In this document: piece after piece, positions 20,214-32,877 of the stretch | Layout of the letters: the number at the start of each line of letters is the position of its first letter | How positions within the stretch are numbered: the stretch's first letter is position 1 | Source: Trichoderma breve | Lineage: Eukaryota; Ascomycota; Sordariomycetes; Hypocreales; Hypocreaceae | Direction: 5' to 3' | Length of the DNA: 64,000 bases | Assembly (NCBI RefSeq): GCF_028502605.1 | Contig: NC_079233.1 | Location: 2,914,001 to 2,978,000, forward strand | The notes under the pieces: model-generated | What the model saw: the letters and a program-made list of their open reading frames with translations, nothing else | Database searches by the model: none | Told to the model about the DNA's origin: nothing | Made by a program: the position numbers and the translations under genes

Positions 20214-22423
20214 TTAAGCATAATTTCGTTGCGAGTTATTCAAACGCTGCCGCTTCTCCGGTGGGCTATCATGGTCGGATATACGGCCAGAGGAAGCATC
20301 CATCGTCGAGTACGCGCCTCTACTTTGCGACATGTTATACTGGCTGCTTCCGTCCATGAGCCCAAAGCCCTGGTCGACCCCGTTCTGAGACATGTGGCCG
20401 GAGGACCAGTTCGAGCCGCTGGCACCTGCAGGTGGAGTTGGTGACTCGAATTTGATGGGGTTGCCCGTCGTGTTCAGATACGGAACGTTCATGATGAACG
20501 CAGACCCGTGCCCGTTGTCCGACTGGGTGGGCGGGTTCTTCAACAGGTGTTGCAGGTTTTGCTTGACAGATTTGAGCATGCCTTCCTTTGTGAATGGCTT
20601 GGCCAACACGCCGTTCATCCCTGTGCCACAGTCAGCAAGAGGTTCAACCATCGGATTATTCTCCAGTTTTTTCAAAACTTACCATGCTCGAAATATCCAT
20701 TCACCTCGTCCGGACGAATGTTTGACGTCATGGCAATAATGGGTGTGGCTGGGCAGTGTTGGCGGATATACATGGTTGCTGATACACCATCCAACCGGGG
20801 CATGATGATGTCCATGAAGATCAGGTCGAAATGGTCACGACCAACGGTACTGATCCTGTTGTATGCTTCCGCGCCATTATTCTGCAAGTTGTTAGCCGCT
20901 AAACATCACCGACATGTAACGCGGGACCGTGCGCTGCGCAGCGTCCTCTCATTGTTTCCGGTCTGGGGGGATGCAATTCACTTACGGCATGTTCAACATC
21001 GCAGCCCATGGATTTGAGAAACTTGATGCCAATCTTGGCACATGTGGGATCGTCTTCCACCAGGAATACAACAGGCTTCTTTGGTCCCCACAACGACACA
21101 GGCTTCTCCGCCGAGCCAGGCACGTTGTTTATCTGATTGGATGACCCGGGCTGCGGCGTGTGTTGTTGCTGGTGCTGCTGGTGTTGGTCCATGGGACCGG
21201 CACTGCCCTCGTTGGGGATAGCATATGGAATCTTGTTGATGTGATCCGAGTGGAAAGGATCAATGCCAACAGTCTGTCCTACAGGATAAACGGGGTACCG
21301 GCTAATGTCATTCATAGGGTCATGCATCATCGGCATCGATACGGGGGTCACCATGGTTGCCGAGTCTGCGGGGGATTCGTAAATGTCATGCAGACGCTCC
21401 AGCTCACGATCGGCTACGGCGTCGGGCGCGACGCTGGAAAGCAGCTCTCGCGCTCTTCTGAGCTCCGGCACAGCTTCGTCTCCATCCCCCGTCGGCATGT
21501 TGCCGTTCGAGTTCAACGAGTGGCTCATCATCCCATTATTCCGGTTGTGGTTGTAAGGAGAGAGGTAGTTGAGCATCTCGTACTGCGCCTGCTTCTGTGC
21601 ATTGAGCATCTTCTGCAGGGTGAGAACCTCGTTGACGAGAAGCCTGTTGGTTTGCGAAACGTCGGCAAACAGCTCCTGGAGCTGCTGCACCTGCTGCTGC
21701 GTAGCCGTCAGCTGCTCTGATATGACGCTGACATGCTGGCTCGTGGTGAAGTCCTCTGCGACCTGAGGTTTTCTCGTGGCCGGCGCTTTTCGGCGGATGT
21801 TATCCAAATCGTCTTTGCTGTCGACGCGGAAGTAGGGATGTTTGAACTCCAAGATCTGCACATCGAGTCCCAATTCTTAGTCATGCGCCCCCCAACGTAG
21901 TGTAACTTGGGGGTATTCCATCGGCCAAGGGACTTACATTGCCATTTGGGGAGGCTGAGTCGCCATCGCTGGATGGCTTGACTTTGTGAAAGTCGTATTT
22001 GTTGAGCTGTCGAATAAAACTAGACATATTGCTGTGCTTGAAATGTTTCGGTAGGATGGATCTCGTAAACTTTTCGCCCTGTTTTATGGATAAAAAGTCA
22101 ATAAGAGCGCACGCAGATATCAAGCTGTAAACCAGATGATTCCCACCTCGACAACCACAAATGAATCGCCATCCTTTCCCCATCGAGCTACATCTTGGTG
22201 TGACGGGTCTTCGAGCATGCTAAGGCAACGTCAGTCGGGTGCGGAGAGAGATGTGGTTTGTTGGCGAGCAATTACCGAAACAGCTTGCGGACCTTGACAT
22301 CATCAATCCGATTAGCACTCATGTAGTTATACGGCAAGGCAAAGCAGAAGAGTCCCTACTCACAAATTCACTGGCATTGTTTCCCCCGCCGCCTGGGGCA
22401 GTGGCAGCCTCTGTCCCGGACAT
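20214..22423 (-). CDS. SKN7: Skn7-type response regulator transcription factor (HSF DNA-binding + receiver)
   Basis: Nuclear output of the fungal two-component phosphorelay, acting in oxidative, osmotic and cell-wall stress. Seven exons (22423-22364, 22292-22276, 22219-22147, 22078-21938, 21855-20986, 20881-20683, 20620-20214) give 588 aa. Seen: HSF-type DNA-binding domain (residues ~16-110; VRKLFRMLED, then [15 protein letters not shown]), a Gln-rich coiled coil (~150-190), and a receiver domain with acidic pocket EDD (364-366), phosphoacceptor Asp411 in FMDIIMP, and Lys461 in LAKPFT. The tail is Ser/Asn-rich. Exon 2 is 17 nt and encodes the core of VRKLFR. All phosphorelay residues are intact. 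The gene stands alone, with 2.7 kb free on its 3' side and 3.5 kb on its 5' side. Confidence 0.95.
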
Positions 22424-25400
22424 TCTGGGCCGAGTCGGTGGTCTTGAGCGGGATCAAAAGAGGCAATATGCGAGGAAGCGACGCGCCTCCAATTGAGGCT
22501 CAGCGAAGGGCCAAGAATCGACAAAGCTGCAGTCGCAGAGGCGGGCCAGAACTCGCTCAGATTTTGCGTCAAAAGTCCCTTTTCCTTTTCCTGCTCTGCT
22601 CTCTCAATCTCTCTCTTTCTCCCGTCGGGTCGGACGAGCGTTGATGGTTTGAATCTGGGGGCCTTTTGGGCTTGGCCTTTTTGGCTGGCGGACCGGAGCG
22701 ACGGCAGAAGGACGTAAAAAGCGCCCCGGACACGGAAGCGGTGCGCCGGGCTGGCAGAAGGACGGAGCCAATGTTATGCACCGTCAAACGTCAAGCTGGC
22801 AAATGACGTCGCAAGTCGGCGAGCGAGATTCGACTCTTCTGGAGAGCGAAGCAATTGACCTCGAAGCCTGGCTGGTCGAGGCTGGCTGGATCGAGGTTGG
22901 ACGGTTTAGCCCAGCTCCGTTGAATGGGCGAATGGATGGCCCGAGATGGAGGGTGGGCCGGGGGCCTAGGCTAACAAGGAAGATCAGGTGGGTGGTTCAG
23001 AGGGCAACAGCGCTGCAAGTGTGCTGGAGCGGTGCCAGTTATAGCGATTAGATTGCTAGCTGCTAAGGGCTCGTGCAGTGCTGTGCAGGTATTGATACTT
23101 CAATGACTTGAAATGTACGGGCGGGCGGGCAGGCAGGCACATGCAGTCAATCCCTCATGCGGCTAGGGGAGGTAGAGAGAACATGGGAATCATGCATCTA
23201 ATACAAGCAAGGAAATGAAAAATCAACAAGAACACAGGAACCACACGCAACAAGACACCTAGTACGACCCCGTCTTTCCTTTTCACTAATACCAGAGGAA
23301 TCATTCCAGAAAAAAAATCAACGTGTACCCACAGGGGGGATAATAGAGAGAGAAAAAAAAAGAAGGGGGGTCTCAAATCCAAAGCCCGGGAGCTATCGTG
23401 TGTTCCGTGTTCTATTTAGCCAGATCCGTGTGGCGGTCCCTAGTGCACGGTACATGCAAGCCTCGTTTCTTGGTTTCTTGGGGCATCTCCAGGCGCTAGG
23501 GCCGTGTGGCGCATTGTCCCTCACACGGAGCATCCAGTATCGAGGCTACTGTTACGGAGTACAGGGAGCAATAGCGTTTTTCTTGCCAATTTAAATGGCC
23601 ACTTTTCAGCCAGCCCCCGTACCTGTTTCTTTCTTTTGCTGCGCCAAGGCCCGGCAGATGATAGACTAGGTCCATGTAGTTTTTTCTTTTTGTTTCTCGC
23701 CTGGTCTGTTCTCGACGTTGTTTATTGCTTTAGCGCAGTGTCAGCCACATGTACCTGCACCTGCACTTGTACCTGTCGAGATGGTGTCAAAGTGGCAAGC
23801 ATCCAATCCCAACACAACATACCAGACCAACGTGTGCTTATAATACCTTACTTATACGAGCCCCCCGCCATGTGAGTCTTCGTAAATACTCGTCCACAGG
23901 CATGTACTCGTACTCTCTGCGCGCTTGATGCTTGCTTGGATTGGATTGATCGTATGCAGCCTCCACCACGCCGGGGGTGCTCTGCAATACCATGGATTGG
24001 CGACATCTGAATCAGGCTGGCGGAAGTATTTTGCGTGAGCATGGAGTCTCTTGTTAGCTCTTCACTTCCATCTTAGTGGTAGAGCTAGTTCCTTGCTAAA
24101 AGCTGGCAAGCTTTTTAGCCTCAATTTATAACTCAACCCCTATACCTGAACAAGCGCAGTAGTGTCTCCAGAGCATTATCATCTCGATGTCTGCCCATGG
24201 TATAAAATGAGCGGTGCTAGTGAGCATCTTAGCTGGGAACCAAGGCAGACAAAAGGAGGTACGAGGTAGCCATTCACAAGATAAGCCGCGCCTGGGACGG
24301 GATACACGTGTGTGCCGTGCAATCTCGACGATGCCCATACTCGTACGCCGTCTTCTGGATCGTGTATGTGTGCACTTATCAGCTCTGCCCCCATAAACAG
24401 CCACCTGAACAAATCATGCAGGGAAGCAGGTGATGAAAGGGAGTGTCATTTATTACTATCTGGGGGGGGGGGGCAAAAGCGCCTGTATGCATGTACAAGG
24501 GGGGAACTTCCTTTTTTTGGGCGCCTACCGCTTCAAGCAAGAATATTCAACCCTTTTCTAGCCGTGATGCATGCCAATTGGGCACTTCTCACGATGGGCG
24601 CTTTGCGGGGCTGAAAAGAAGCCCGGCACGGCGACTACACCTCGATCGGCTCGCACACCCAGCCGTTTTTGCTCCTAGCCGGCGACGAATAGAAGGTCCG
24701 CGATGCTCGCTTGTTAGCACATTAGCAAGAGTAATGGCAACATGCCCTGTTTTTTTGTTCTAATCAGTCGAGATCATGGACATCAATCTCCCTTGCAGCA
24801 CGCGCCTGGATGGTGTCTCTCCAGCATCAAATCGTCGGCTTTGGTGCGTGCATGATGCGCTGCAAGTCTGGACACAGGATCCGCTGTCGGCGATCCCCGT
24901 ACGCTTGTAATTGGACTCCGTCGTTTCGGTACAAGCTGGAGTGCTTAGCAGAGCCCAGCTAGACACAGATTGGCTGATGCAATGGATGGGATGAGACAAG
25001 CAGCAAGATGTTCATCATCTGCAAAGATACGGGCGGGTGAAGATGTGGACGAGTGTGCGCCAGGTATGTACAGGTACATGCGTGTGGCAGGCCATCTGTG
25101 CCGCCACTTGCTCAGGTCCTCGGGTCAGCTCCCGTCAAGGTCGTATTGGATTGATTCCGTTCCAGTTAGGCTCAGCGGACCGGCCTTCCGCAAGATTGCC
25201 ACTTTCTGCTTTGTACGAGTACTTTGCAGGCAGAGTTCATCTGTTCACTTACAACACCACGCCCTTGTAGCATCAGCTGTATGCTTGTGATGCGCGTTTA
25301 GGTAAATTTGTCTTGAAATGTATAGTCGTACGAGTATTATTTTGAGAGCCTCTAAAAATAAATCAACTCTAAGACCAGCGGAGCAAACACGGTCCGTAGG

Positions 25401-25966
25401 CACGCACGCCGCGCTGCCGTAAATAGAGCAAGACATGCAGGGTTATAGGAGCGCGGCCCAGGTCTCAACCTAAAAAGCTTCAATCCATCTTCAATCTGAA
25501 GCACAACATGGATGAAATATCCAAGCTAGCAGGCCGGAACCAGCTCCGATTATTCTCAGAGCTGGTCCTCGATGTATAACAATTGCTCGCCTTGAGTATT
25601 ATTTAGAAAAGTAAAATAGCCCTGTCACTTCCCTTGCACGGGGCATGATATACTTGCAGAGATTCATTAAGCCTCTCCTTTTTTTTCATTCAATATTAGC
25701 TGAGACCTGGTCGGAATCTGACTTGCTCGGGCTCTCCTTTACCGAATCCCTCTCCCCGCACAATGCCGATCAGTACTGTATCCAGCAATGCTCGAATCTT
25801 GGCAAGCTTATGTGGATTTGCCGTTTAATCTCAGATAAACATCTGTAGATGCTCATATGCAAAGCACATGTTCTATAAATGGAGCATGGTGAGACACGGA
25901 CAAGAGATGGATGGTATATTTAGATGCCTTGGAATGCTACATGCAACGTCCATCCGATAACCGCCC
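22424..25966. other. Long gene-free region upstream of SKN7
   Basis: 3.5 kb with only short unrelated ORFs. It contains a G12 tract (24462-24473) and four copies of the 9-mer TACTCGTAC or its complement (23905, 24338, 25213, 25328). The first ~0.5 kb upstream of SKN7 is GC-rich and probably promoter and leader. No RNA gene or mobile element is seen. Confidence 0.5.
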
Positions 25967-26755
25967 TCAGTCCTTAGAGCCAAAATACTTCATATATCGA
26001 AAGACATAATGACCCCATTTGGCATCCGGGCCCTCGTCCGGAGGGGGACACGGAGCGTACTCGTCCAGATCCACGTCGAGCGTGCGGATCACCTGGAATC
26101 CTGCCTTTTCGTAAATCTTCCACGCCGGCTCCGACGAGTGAACCCAGGCAAAGACGCCTGCTTCGTCGCATATCTTGGTTCCCCAGCGAAGCAGCGCTGA
26201 CCCAATACCTCGTCGCTGGAATTTGGGTGAGACAGAAAGCCCGATGACCACGAGACATTTGGTGCCTTTGGGCATCACTTCCTTCTGCCATGCATCCAAG
26301 TCGGCGCCTGTAAGTGCCTGGAGTCGCTCAATGGGATCTTCTGGGTCTGCATCGGGACTGGGCTTTGGTTCTACCGCTGACGATTTATCCTTTTCCTTTT
26401 CTTTGTCGTTTTCATTTTCTGACTGCTCCGCCGGAGCTACGGCTGGCCTCTCGGGAGGTTGGATCCTGCCCTCCACTACGGGCATCTCTTCGGGTGAAAA
26501 TCCGATGAGTCCCCAGTTGCAGAAGCCAGCAAATTCCCCTGTTTCCTTGTCAACGGCCTTTAATATCACGCATCGAGGTGATTTCAGCATTTCGGGAAGG
26601 CTCTCCGTGTGGTATTTCTTCATATCGAACGGGTTTCGGCCCAGAGCTTTCATCTGGGTTTGGCGATCCGTCAGGAAGGCATCGCTGCTGAGCTGAGCTG
26701 CCTCGGGCACATCTTGCAGCTGGAGAGCTTGAATGGTAAAGGTCGGCTCAGACAT
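25967..26755 (-). CDS. GNAT-family N-acetyltransferase
   Basis: Predicted acetyl-CoA-dependent N-acetyltransferase of unknown substrate. Single exon, 262 aa. Seen: an N-terminal GNAT half (FTIQALQLQDVPEAAQLS... FAGFCNWGLIGF), a charged low-complexity insert (~residues 105-140, EKEKDKSSAVEPKPSPDADP), then acetyl-CoA-binding motif A, LSVSPKFQRRGIGSALLRWG, and the C-terminal motif EPAWKIYEKAGF. This layout is common in fungal small-molecule acetyltransferases that sit outside histone-modifying complexes. It lies in tandem with the DUF167 gene upstream. Confidence 0.9.
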   Translation of the reverse strand: MSEPTFTIQALQLQDVPEAAQLSSDAFLTDRQTQMKALGRNPFDMKKYHTESLPEMLKSPRCVILKAVDKETGEFAGFCNWGLIGFSPEEMPVVEGRIQPPERPAVAPAEQSENENDKEKEKDKSSAVEPKPSPDADPEDPIERLQALTGADLDAWQKEVMPKGTKCLVVIGLSVSPKFQRRGIGSALLRWGTKICDEAGVFAWVHSSEPAWKIYEKAGFQVIRTLDVDLDEYAPCPPPDEGPDAKWGHYVFRYMKYFGSKD

Positions 26756-27018
26756 GATGGAATTCGTTTAACTGACGCTTATTCTACAACATATTCCCGT
26801 GTCGCAAAGCATTCGGCTCCAAAGCTCATTAAATAGTAATGCCGCCATGCGTGTTGGAAAGCATGCTGAAGTGCATGTACGAAGCAGCCAACTTCGAAGA
26901 TTGATAAATGGCGGGGTGAGCGCACGGCGTTGAGTCACCGGCGAAGATGAAGGAATAGAACCATGTGGACTTTATCCAACGACGAACCTCGCCATAGATA
27001 AAATCGCGCTATCGACCA

Positions 27019-27384
27019 TCATGAGGCCTCGGAGCTAGCCTTATGAAGCAGCTCGAGAATTGTATTGGCGTACGTAGTTCCATCGCCCTTGATATCCTGC
27101 ACAACCACCGTCTTATCTCTCGATCTCGCGCCTTGAGCCAGAACCAACTTCGACTTGGGAATGTCCAGGGCCTCGCTGAGAACCTCAATCACCGCTTGGT
27201 TGGCCTCACCATCTTTAGCCTGAGCTGCAACGCAAAGTTCAATCACGTCGTCAGTGACCGCCTGAATGCCTTCTCTATTCTTACTCGCTCCGGGCTTGAC
27301 GTGCAGTCGCAATTGCAAGATGCCCTGAGGCGCCTTCTTGGAACCAGCCATGAAGCGCACGGCTGCGCTGGCCGGAGATGCCAT
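27019..27384 (-). CDS. DUF167/UPF0235 (YggU-like) protein
   Basis: Small conserved protein of unknown function, related to bacterial YggU and human C15orf40. The call uses the ATG at 27384, giving 121 aa starting MASPASAAVRFMAG; this matches the usual short N-terminus. The frame stays open further upstream, but that part (LGIIFILF and before) does not look like the family. Seen: the core LRLHVKPGASKNREGI, ELCVAAQAKDGEANQAV, and the KSKLVLAQGARSRDKTVVV signature. Single exon. It is divergent from the HAD-family gene. Confidence 0.9.
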   Translation of the reverse strand: MASPASAAVRFMAGSKKAPQGILQLRLHVKPGASKNREGIQAVTDDVIELCVAAQAKDGEANQAVIEVLSEALDIPKSKLVLAQGARSRDKTVVVQDIKGDGTTYANTILELLHKASSEAS

Positions 27385-28309
27385 GAAAAGTATAAAAATG
27401 ATCCCGAGGGAAGTCGTGGCTATTTCAGCCCGTGATGGTACCAGATAGGTACTGGGAGAATATAGCTGCAAGTAGCAGAAGTCAAGGCAAGCTTATTATG
27501 TGTAAGAGTAGATACATGCCCTCGTTTGTACCTCTCAAGGAAATGGGCATCTAGATACGAGGTGGGTACTCTGAGCTTAAGCTGTAGCTCTTCCTCCGCA
27601 TTCTGCTACGATATTGAACTTCCTCGGAATCGCGGGGTGCTGAGTTAGCAAAATAAGAATCAGGGCTAGAACTTGCATCGATGTGATGAGATCACATGCA
27701 CTCGCTCTTAACGGCAAAGTCAAGCCCCGACTCTGCCGTTTTCATAGATCGAAACAAAGCACAAAGCGGGTGAGAGCGCCAACCCAATCGCCACCCTCAT
27801 CATTCCTCGGCGGTAAGTTCATTCGATCAGCTTACAATTGGCTTCGCCAGCTAAAAACAGCAGAGTTGATGAGATAATCTCACATCAGACACAGCTCGCA
27901 GCACCAAAACTCAAAAGTCTCAATCGCTGCTCCAATCGCTCCCCAGACGATCATGAATTGGCAGAAATGAGATGAATGCAGGGTAAGGGCACATCAATAT
28001 GACGGGAGAGGAGCAGCCACTGCCGTATTGCGTATTGCTGCTGACCTCCAGTGGCACAGCCCACTAAAGCAGGTCCCCTTCAGAAGGGCCAGGCGCTGCA
28101 CACGCTATACAGCCGCCTCCAGCTATATACAGCCAAGAAATTCCAACCTGACCCTCGACATCTGCTCGGCCCAAAAACTTTGGCCCAGCGCCTGCATCAC
28201 GACTTCAGGCCGCCAACAGCAACAGACGCACAGCACTCTCCAATCCCAATCCCGCAGCATTACCGTCGCCGCTCGTCTTCGCCGTCTCTCCTCCTCTCTA
28301 TCGAGCGCC
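27385..28309. promoter_or_regulatory. Divergent promoter region, DUF167 and HAD/SAK genes
   Basis: 925 bp without a supported gene. Short inverted repeats with similar cores lie at about 27685-27697 (GTGATGAGATCAC) and 27870-27882 (TGAGATAATCTCA). Confidence 0.4.
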
Positions 28310-30028
28310 ATGGCATCAGCGTACAGCGCATACCATGGCGCCAAGAGCTCGCAGTTCACAGTCACGGCTCTCGGCCGATGGTCCATCTTGACGAAGCAGC
28401 TCCCAGGTTCGTCATGCTGCATGTGCTCTTTCTGCGTGTTTCCGGGGCTAATTGATCGTCCTAGCTGTTGACAAGGTCCGAGTTCTTCATGTCTACGATT
28501 TCGACAACACACGTACGTTTGCCCCTTGCTCTCCCACCACCAGTTAATCTATATTTCCAAGACTGACCTGGAGACACCCTCAGTATTTCGAACCCCCATG
28601 CCAAACCCGACTCTGTGGACTGGCCCGACGATAGGATTGCTCGCGACCCAAGAGGCATTTTCTAATGGCGGGTGGTGGCATGACAACCGCATACTTGCAG
28701 CCACTGGCGAAGGCGCCGAGAAGGAAGAAGAACGAGCCTGGGAGGGCTGGTGGAACGAAAAAGTGGCCGATCTTGTCAAGCTAAGCACGAAGCAGCCAGA
28801 TGCTCTCTGCGTGCTGTTGACGGGCCGTTCTGAGCATGGCTTTGGCGAGTTGATCAAAAGGATGGTGACAAGCAAAGGACTCGAGTTTGACATGGTCAGC
28901 TTGAAACCGAGAGTCAGCCCTGCAAACCAGAGCTTTCAGAACACAATGCACTTCAAGCAGCTGTTTTTCGAGGCCCTCATGGAGACGTACCAGCAGGCGA
29001 CCGAGATCAAAGTGTACGAAGACCGCCCCAGGCATACAAAGGGATTCCGAGACTTCTTCGCCGAATACAACAGACGTCAGACCGAAGCGCCCACGCGAGG
29101 CCCCATCACAGCCGACGTTGTCCAAGTGGTCGACTCGTCAACCCTTCTTGACCCCGTCGTTGAAGTCGCCGAAGTCCAGCACATGATCAACCAACACAAC
29201 ACTACACTGACTAAAGAGCCCTCCTCCAAGAGCAAACTCATGATCAAGAAGACAGTCTTCTTCACTAGCTATATGATAGGCGGCGACGACATTAAGAAGC
29301 TTCTGAAGCTCGCCAAGATTCCTGCTAGCGTATCGAATAACGACCTCAAGTTCCATGCGAACAATATCCTCATCTGCCCCAGGCCATGTCCCACAAGCAT
29401 ACTAGAAAAGGTTGGCGGCATGGGCAGCAAGATGCTGTGGGAGGTCACAGGCACAGCCTGTTTTGACAACTCCATCTGGGCTGCGTGCGTGCGCCCTGTG
29501 CCTCACACTGCAAAGTTTCACACCGACAACCCCATACCTCTTGTCGTGCTTGCCCTTAGAAAAGGCGCTCGCCCTATGGATGCTGGGAAGATTACTGCTT
29601 GGCAGCCTGTGCCGGTAGAAGAGCGCTTTTCTTTTGAGACAACTGTCGGCGAAAAGGTGATTCTCCGCATTGAGGCAGAGGACCCCAAGGAAGACGAATA
29701 CCAGAGTCTCTTTGCCAACAAGTCCCACAAGCGCAAGCACAATGCAGATGAAGAATGGGCGGCTCGGTCGGTTCAGTATGCCGGCCGAAATGAGTCCAGA
29801 GGCTTTCATTCTGGAAGGGGCCGCAATAAGGGCGGAAACCCTGGCCGAAGCCATCGTGCCTCCAGGGGCGGACGAGGCGGACGCGGACGTGGTGGCCATG
29901 GCTACCGATCTCTCGATGACGTTGATCCCAAGGGTCAGTCCAATGATGCTCCCCCGGGCTCTTTTGGCCGGGGTCGACCAATGGGCGGACAGCCATCCAA
30001 CGGTTCAGATCTACAGAGTTACTATTAG
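28310..30028 (+). CDS. HAD-domain protein of the 'Swiss Army Knife' RNA-repair-like family
   Basis: Fungal protein with an N-terminal haloacid-dehalogenase-type domain of the HAD_SAK_1 kind, a family predicted to act in RNA repair. Three exons (28310-28406, 28465-28512, 28584-30028) give 529 aa. Splicing assembles the nucleophile motif YDFDNTLFRTP, matching HAD motif I (DxDxT). LLTGRSEHGFG supplies the motif II region, and YEDRPRHTKGF the C-terminal acidic motif. The middle region (~residues 260-400) is of unknown fold. The C-terminus is rich in Arg/Gly (RGGRGGRGRGG), typical of RNA-binding tails. The biochemical activity is inferred. Confidence 0.85.
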
Positions 30029-30549
30029 AAGTAGGATGGCTGCTGCTTATATTGATATCTAATATGGATATGAACATAGCTAGCGTTCTGAAGACTGGAC
30101 GAGCTGGAGGAGAAGAATGGTCACAGCAAGGCATCACAACTCCCTCCTTTTTTTTCTCCTTTTTTTTCCTTTTTGGTACGGTACTGGTATTAACGGAGGG
30201 TATGGGTCTTTTCTTTGCTTCATCCACAAGAGAAATTGCGTCCAAAGGAGGGCATTTTCAGGCAATTTAGGGCGAACATGGCGCTTTAAGGGAACATGCA
30301 TATTGAGAAATAGGCTGGAGGGACGGCATGCATCTTCGTTTTAGTTTTTGTTTTCAAGACATAGCTCGGATTAAGCTTATCAGATGAGGCAATATATAAA
30401 TGATACCCAGCTTGGGCGAATCTCGCTACCTCCTCAACCCCTTTTTTCTTTCTACTACTCTTCTTGTCTTTTCTTCGAGCTGATTTTGGTTCATTTGTCT
30501 TGTATCATTGTGCTTATCCTTTTTCTTTACTTTTTACTTTTTGGTTCGT
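30029..30549. other. Intergenic, convergent 3' ends
   Basis: 521 bp between the stop codons of the HAD/SAK gene and GCD6, T-rich on the plus strand. No gene seen; the two 3' UTRs belong here. Confidence 0.6.
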
Positions 30550-32877
30550 CTAATCACTGTCATCATCATCGTCGTCGTCGTCATCGTCTTCCTCTGATGC
30601 GTTTTCAAGCCACTCGACGAGCACTCTGCACTTCTCCTTCAAAGCAGCCATAGACTCACCCTCCACCGCACGCGCATCCGCCCACCAGCCCAGAATGCCT
30701 TCCTCCTCCAAAATGTCCAGCGCATAGAGCTGCTGCAGCATAGCGGGGAGAAGCGTAGCAGCCTTGCTCTGCTCCTGGCCCTTGGAGTAGTGCTGTAGGG
30801 CGCGCTGTAGGGCGAGGATGAACTCGACCTGCGCGGGCTCGCCGCCGCCAACACCGACCTCGTTGACGAACTTGGAGGCGCCCTTGCACGCGGTGAAGGC
30901 CCTGTCTGCCGCCTTACTGGCGTCGAGGCCGCCGTGTTCGGGGGTGACGAGCTCGACTGCGCGGCGGGTGAAGGCCGTTGCGACGGCCTTTCGCATCATG
31001 GCGTCGGATGCGTTGTTGGCTAGACGCAGGCCCATGAATTCCAGCTTAGCAGAGTCAAAGTCGCCAGAATCGGCACGCAGGGCGTCCAGCAAGCCGTGGA
31101 CGGCATCGGTGTGGAAGGAGATCTTGCCGGCCGAGTCGTCTGAGGCAAAGGACGAGAGACGTGATCTGTTGGAGTGGGCAGTGTCGGTGGCAAGGAAGTT
31201 GCTGTCGTTGTCATCGTCGGAGTCGACATCGGAGGCAAACGTTGAAATGGATGAGGTGGATAGGTTGTAGTTTGCGAGGGAGTAGATGAGAGACTTTTGG
31301 AGTCTGGAGGGGTCTTCGTCGTCGAGCTCGTCGTCTTCGGGGTCGAAGAAGGGAGCTGCGTTGCCGTCGGGACCGAGCAGCTTGGTGTCTTTGGTGACCT
31401 GCTTGCCTGTGGAAGTAACGGTGGAGAGTACCGCAGCTGTAGAAAGGGAGATGGAGTCGCTAATGTGAACGCCGTAGGAGATGAGAGATCCGGTAGGTAT
31501 TGTGCAGCCTTTACCGATGACTACGTCACCAGCCAAGATGGATTGTGATATGGCGGTGCCATCTCCCACAGTGGTGTTGTTCCAAATGAACGAGTTCTCA
31601 AGCGTGACATTGGCGCCAATCTTGCAACCAGTGCCAATGATGGAGTTGACGATTCTGCTTCCAGATCCGATGCTAGAATTGGTTCCAATGACTGAGTTTT
31701 GAAGTTTGGCATCGGCTGCGTGAGAAGCGCCAGTCTCGATAACAACATTGTTGCTGTGTTTCTTGTACGTCTGCTTGGGCATGATGTTGTTTTCAGGGAT
31801 AAAGGGAAACGTCCATCGTCCTAGGACGTCTCTGCTAATGGCATCGTACATCTGCAGGTTGCTTGCTCGAGCAGCATAGCCGTCCTCGAAAATCTCAGCG
31901 TAAATCATCTTGCCGTTGAGTTCCCAATCCTTCAACACACCATGCAGGAAATTTCTCCTTGGAAGCTCATAATCGAAGCTTTCTGACCACAGAGCCAAGA
32001 CCTCGGGAGTGCAAATGTCGATCTGAGCATCTATCAGGTCGGCTCGTATCTCAAACTCGGTTGACAGCTCGTCGGCAATGAGAGGGTCCATGGAGAGGTA
32101 GTGGTCGCTCTGCAAGGGGTTCATCTCATCGTAGTGAAGACAGCGCTGAGTCTTGGTGTCCACCACAAACACTGGCGTGATTCCGTTCGTCTTGGTCCTG
32201 TGATCCGCGGGTCCTCCGCTGTGCAGGACCATGGTCATGATATTCGCGGCACTCGTCTCTCTTCGTTTTCGGTGGGCTGCCAGGGCGCCGTCTAGAATCA
32301 GGTTCGACACCAGGTCACCATGCACCAAGAGGAAATCGCCGTCCACCAACGATCGCTTGTCCATGTCGCGGAGGACGTCGCCAACCGATCTCGCATCGGC
32401 AACTCGAACAAACTGCAGCACCGAAAACGGACACGATTTTGACGACGACGCCCATCTAGAGTGACTGATGTAATCTTCGACCTGGTCTGTGTGTGCGCCG
32501 CAGTAAATGTAGACTTCCTGAACGCCGTTCATGGCCAGGAACTCGAGCGTATATTCGATAAGAGGGGTGTTGGCCAGCGGCAGAAGACACTGTAGTTGAT
32601 GGGAGTCAGCTGGCGGCCACAGTCTCAATCAAGCTCCTCAAGCTTTGCAAGGTCCACATACTCTCGGCTTCTCTACTGTAAAGGGCTTGAATCTGTCCTG
32701 GAACGAGTCTGCGAGAACCTGTGCGCAAATCAGTGATTAGCCATCGCTTCAACAGAACCCCGCGATGACTGGACGCACCACAGCCTGCAGAACATCTTCG
32801 CCTTTGCTCTCTGCGCCCGACTTGGCGGGTTTTTTGCCCTTTGCCGAGCCGGCGCTGTTCTTTCCCTTGTGCGACAT
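30550..32877 (-). CDS. GCD6: Translation initiation factor eIF2B epsilon (catalytic subunit)
   Basis: Guanine-nucleotide exchange factor subunit that recycles eIF2-GDP in the cytoplasm. Three exons (32877-32779, 32718-32662, 32589-30550) give 731 aa. Seen: a nucleotidyltransferase-like N-terminal domain (LQAVVLADSFQDRFKPFT, then CLLPLANTPLIEYTLEFLA), and a left-handed beta-helix of hexapeptide repeats (NSVIGTNSSIGSGSRIVNS, IIGTGCKIGANVTLENSFIW; ~375-460). An acidic linker follows, then a C-terminal W2/eIF5C HEAT domain (~560-725) containing ILEEEGILGWWADARA and ending in a run of about ten Asp. The W2 domain carries the exchange activity and identifies epsilon rather than gamma. Confidence 0.97.

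Noticed and set aside
23749..23772. Run of CCTGCA/CCTGTA units, looked like a CRISPR or regulatory array
   Set aside because: It is a ~24-bp hexamer repeat without spacers; a simple sequence.
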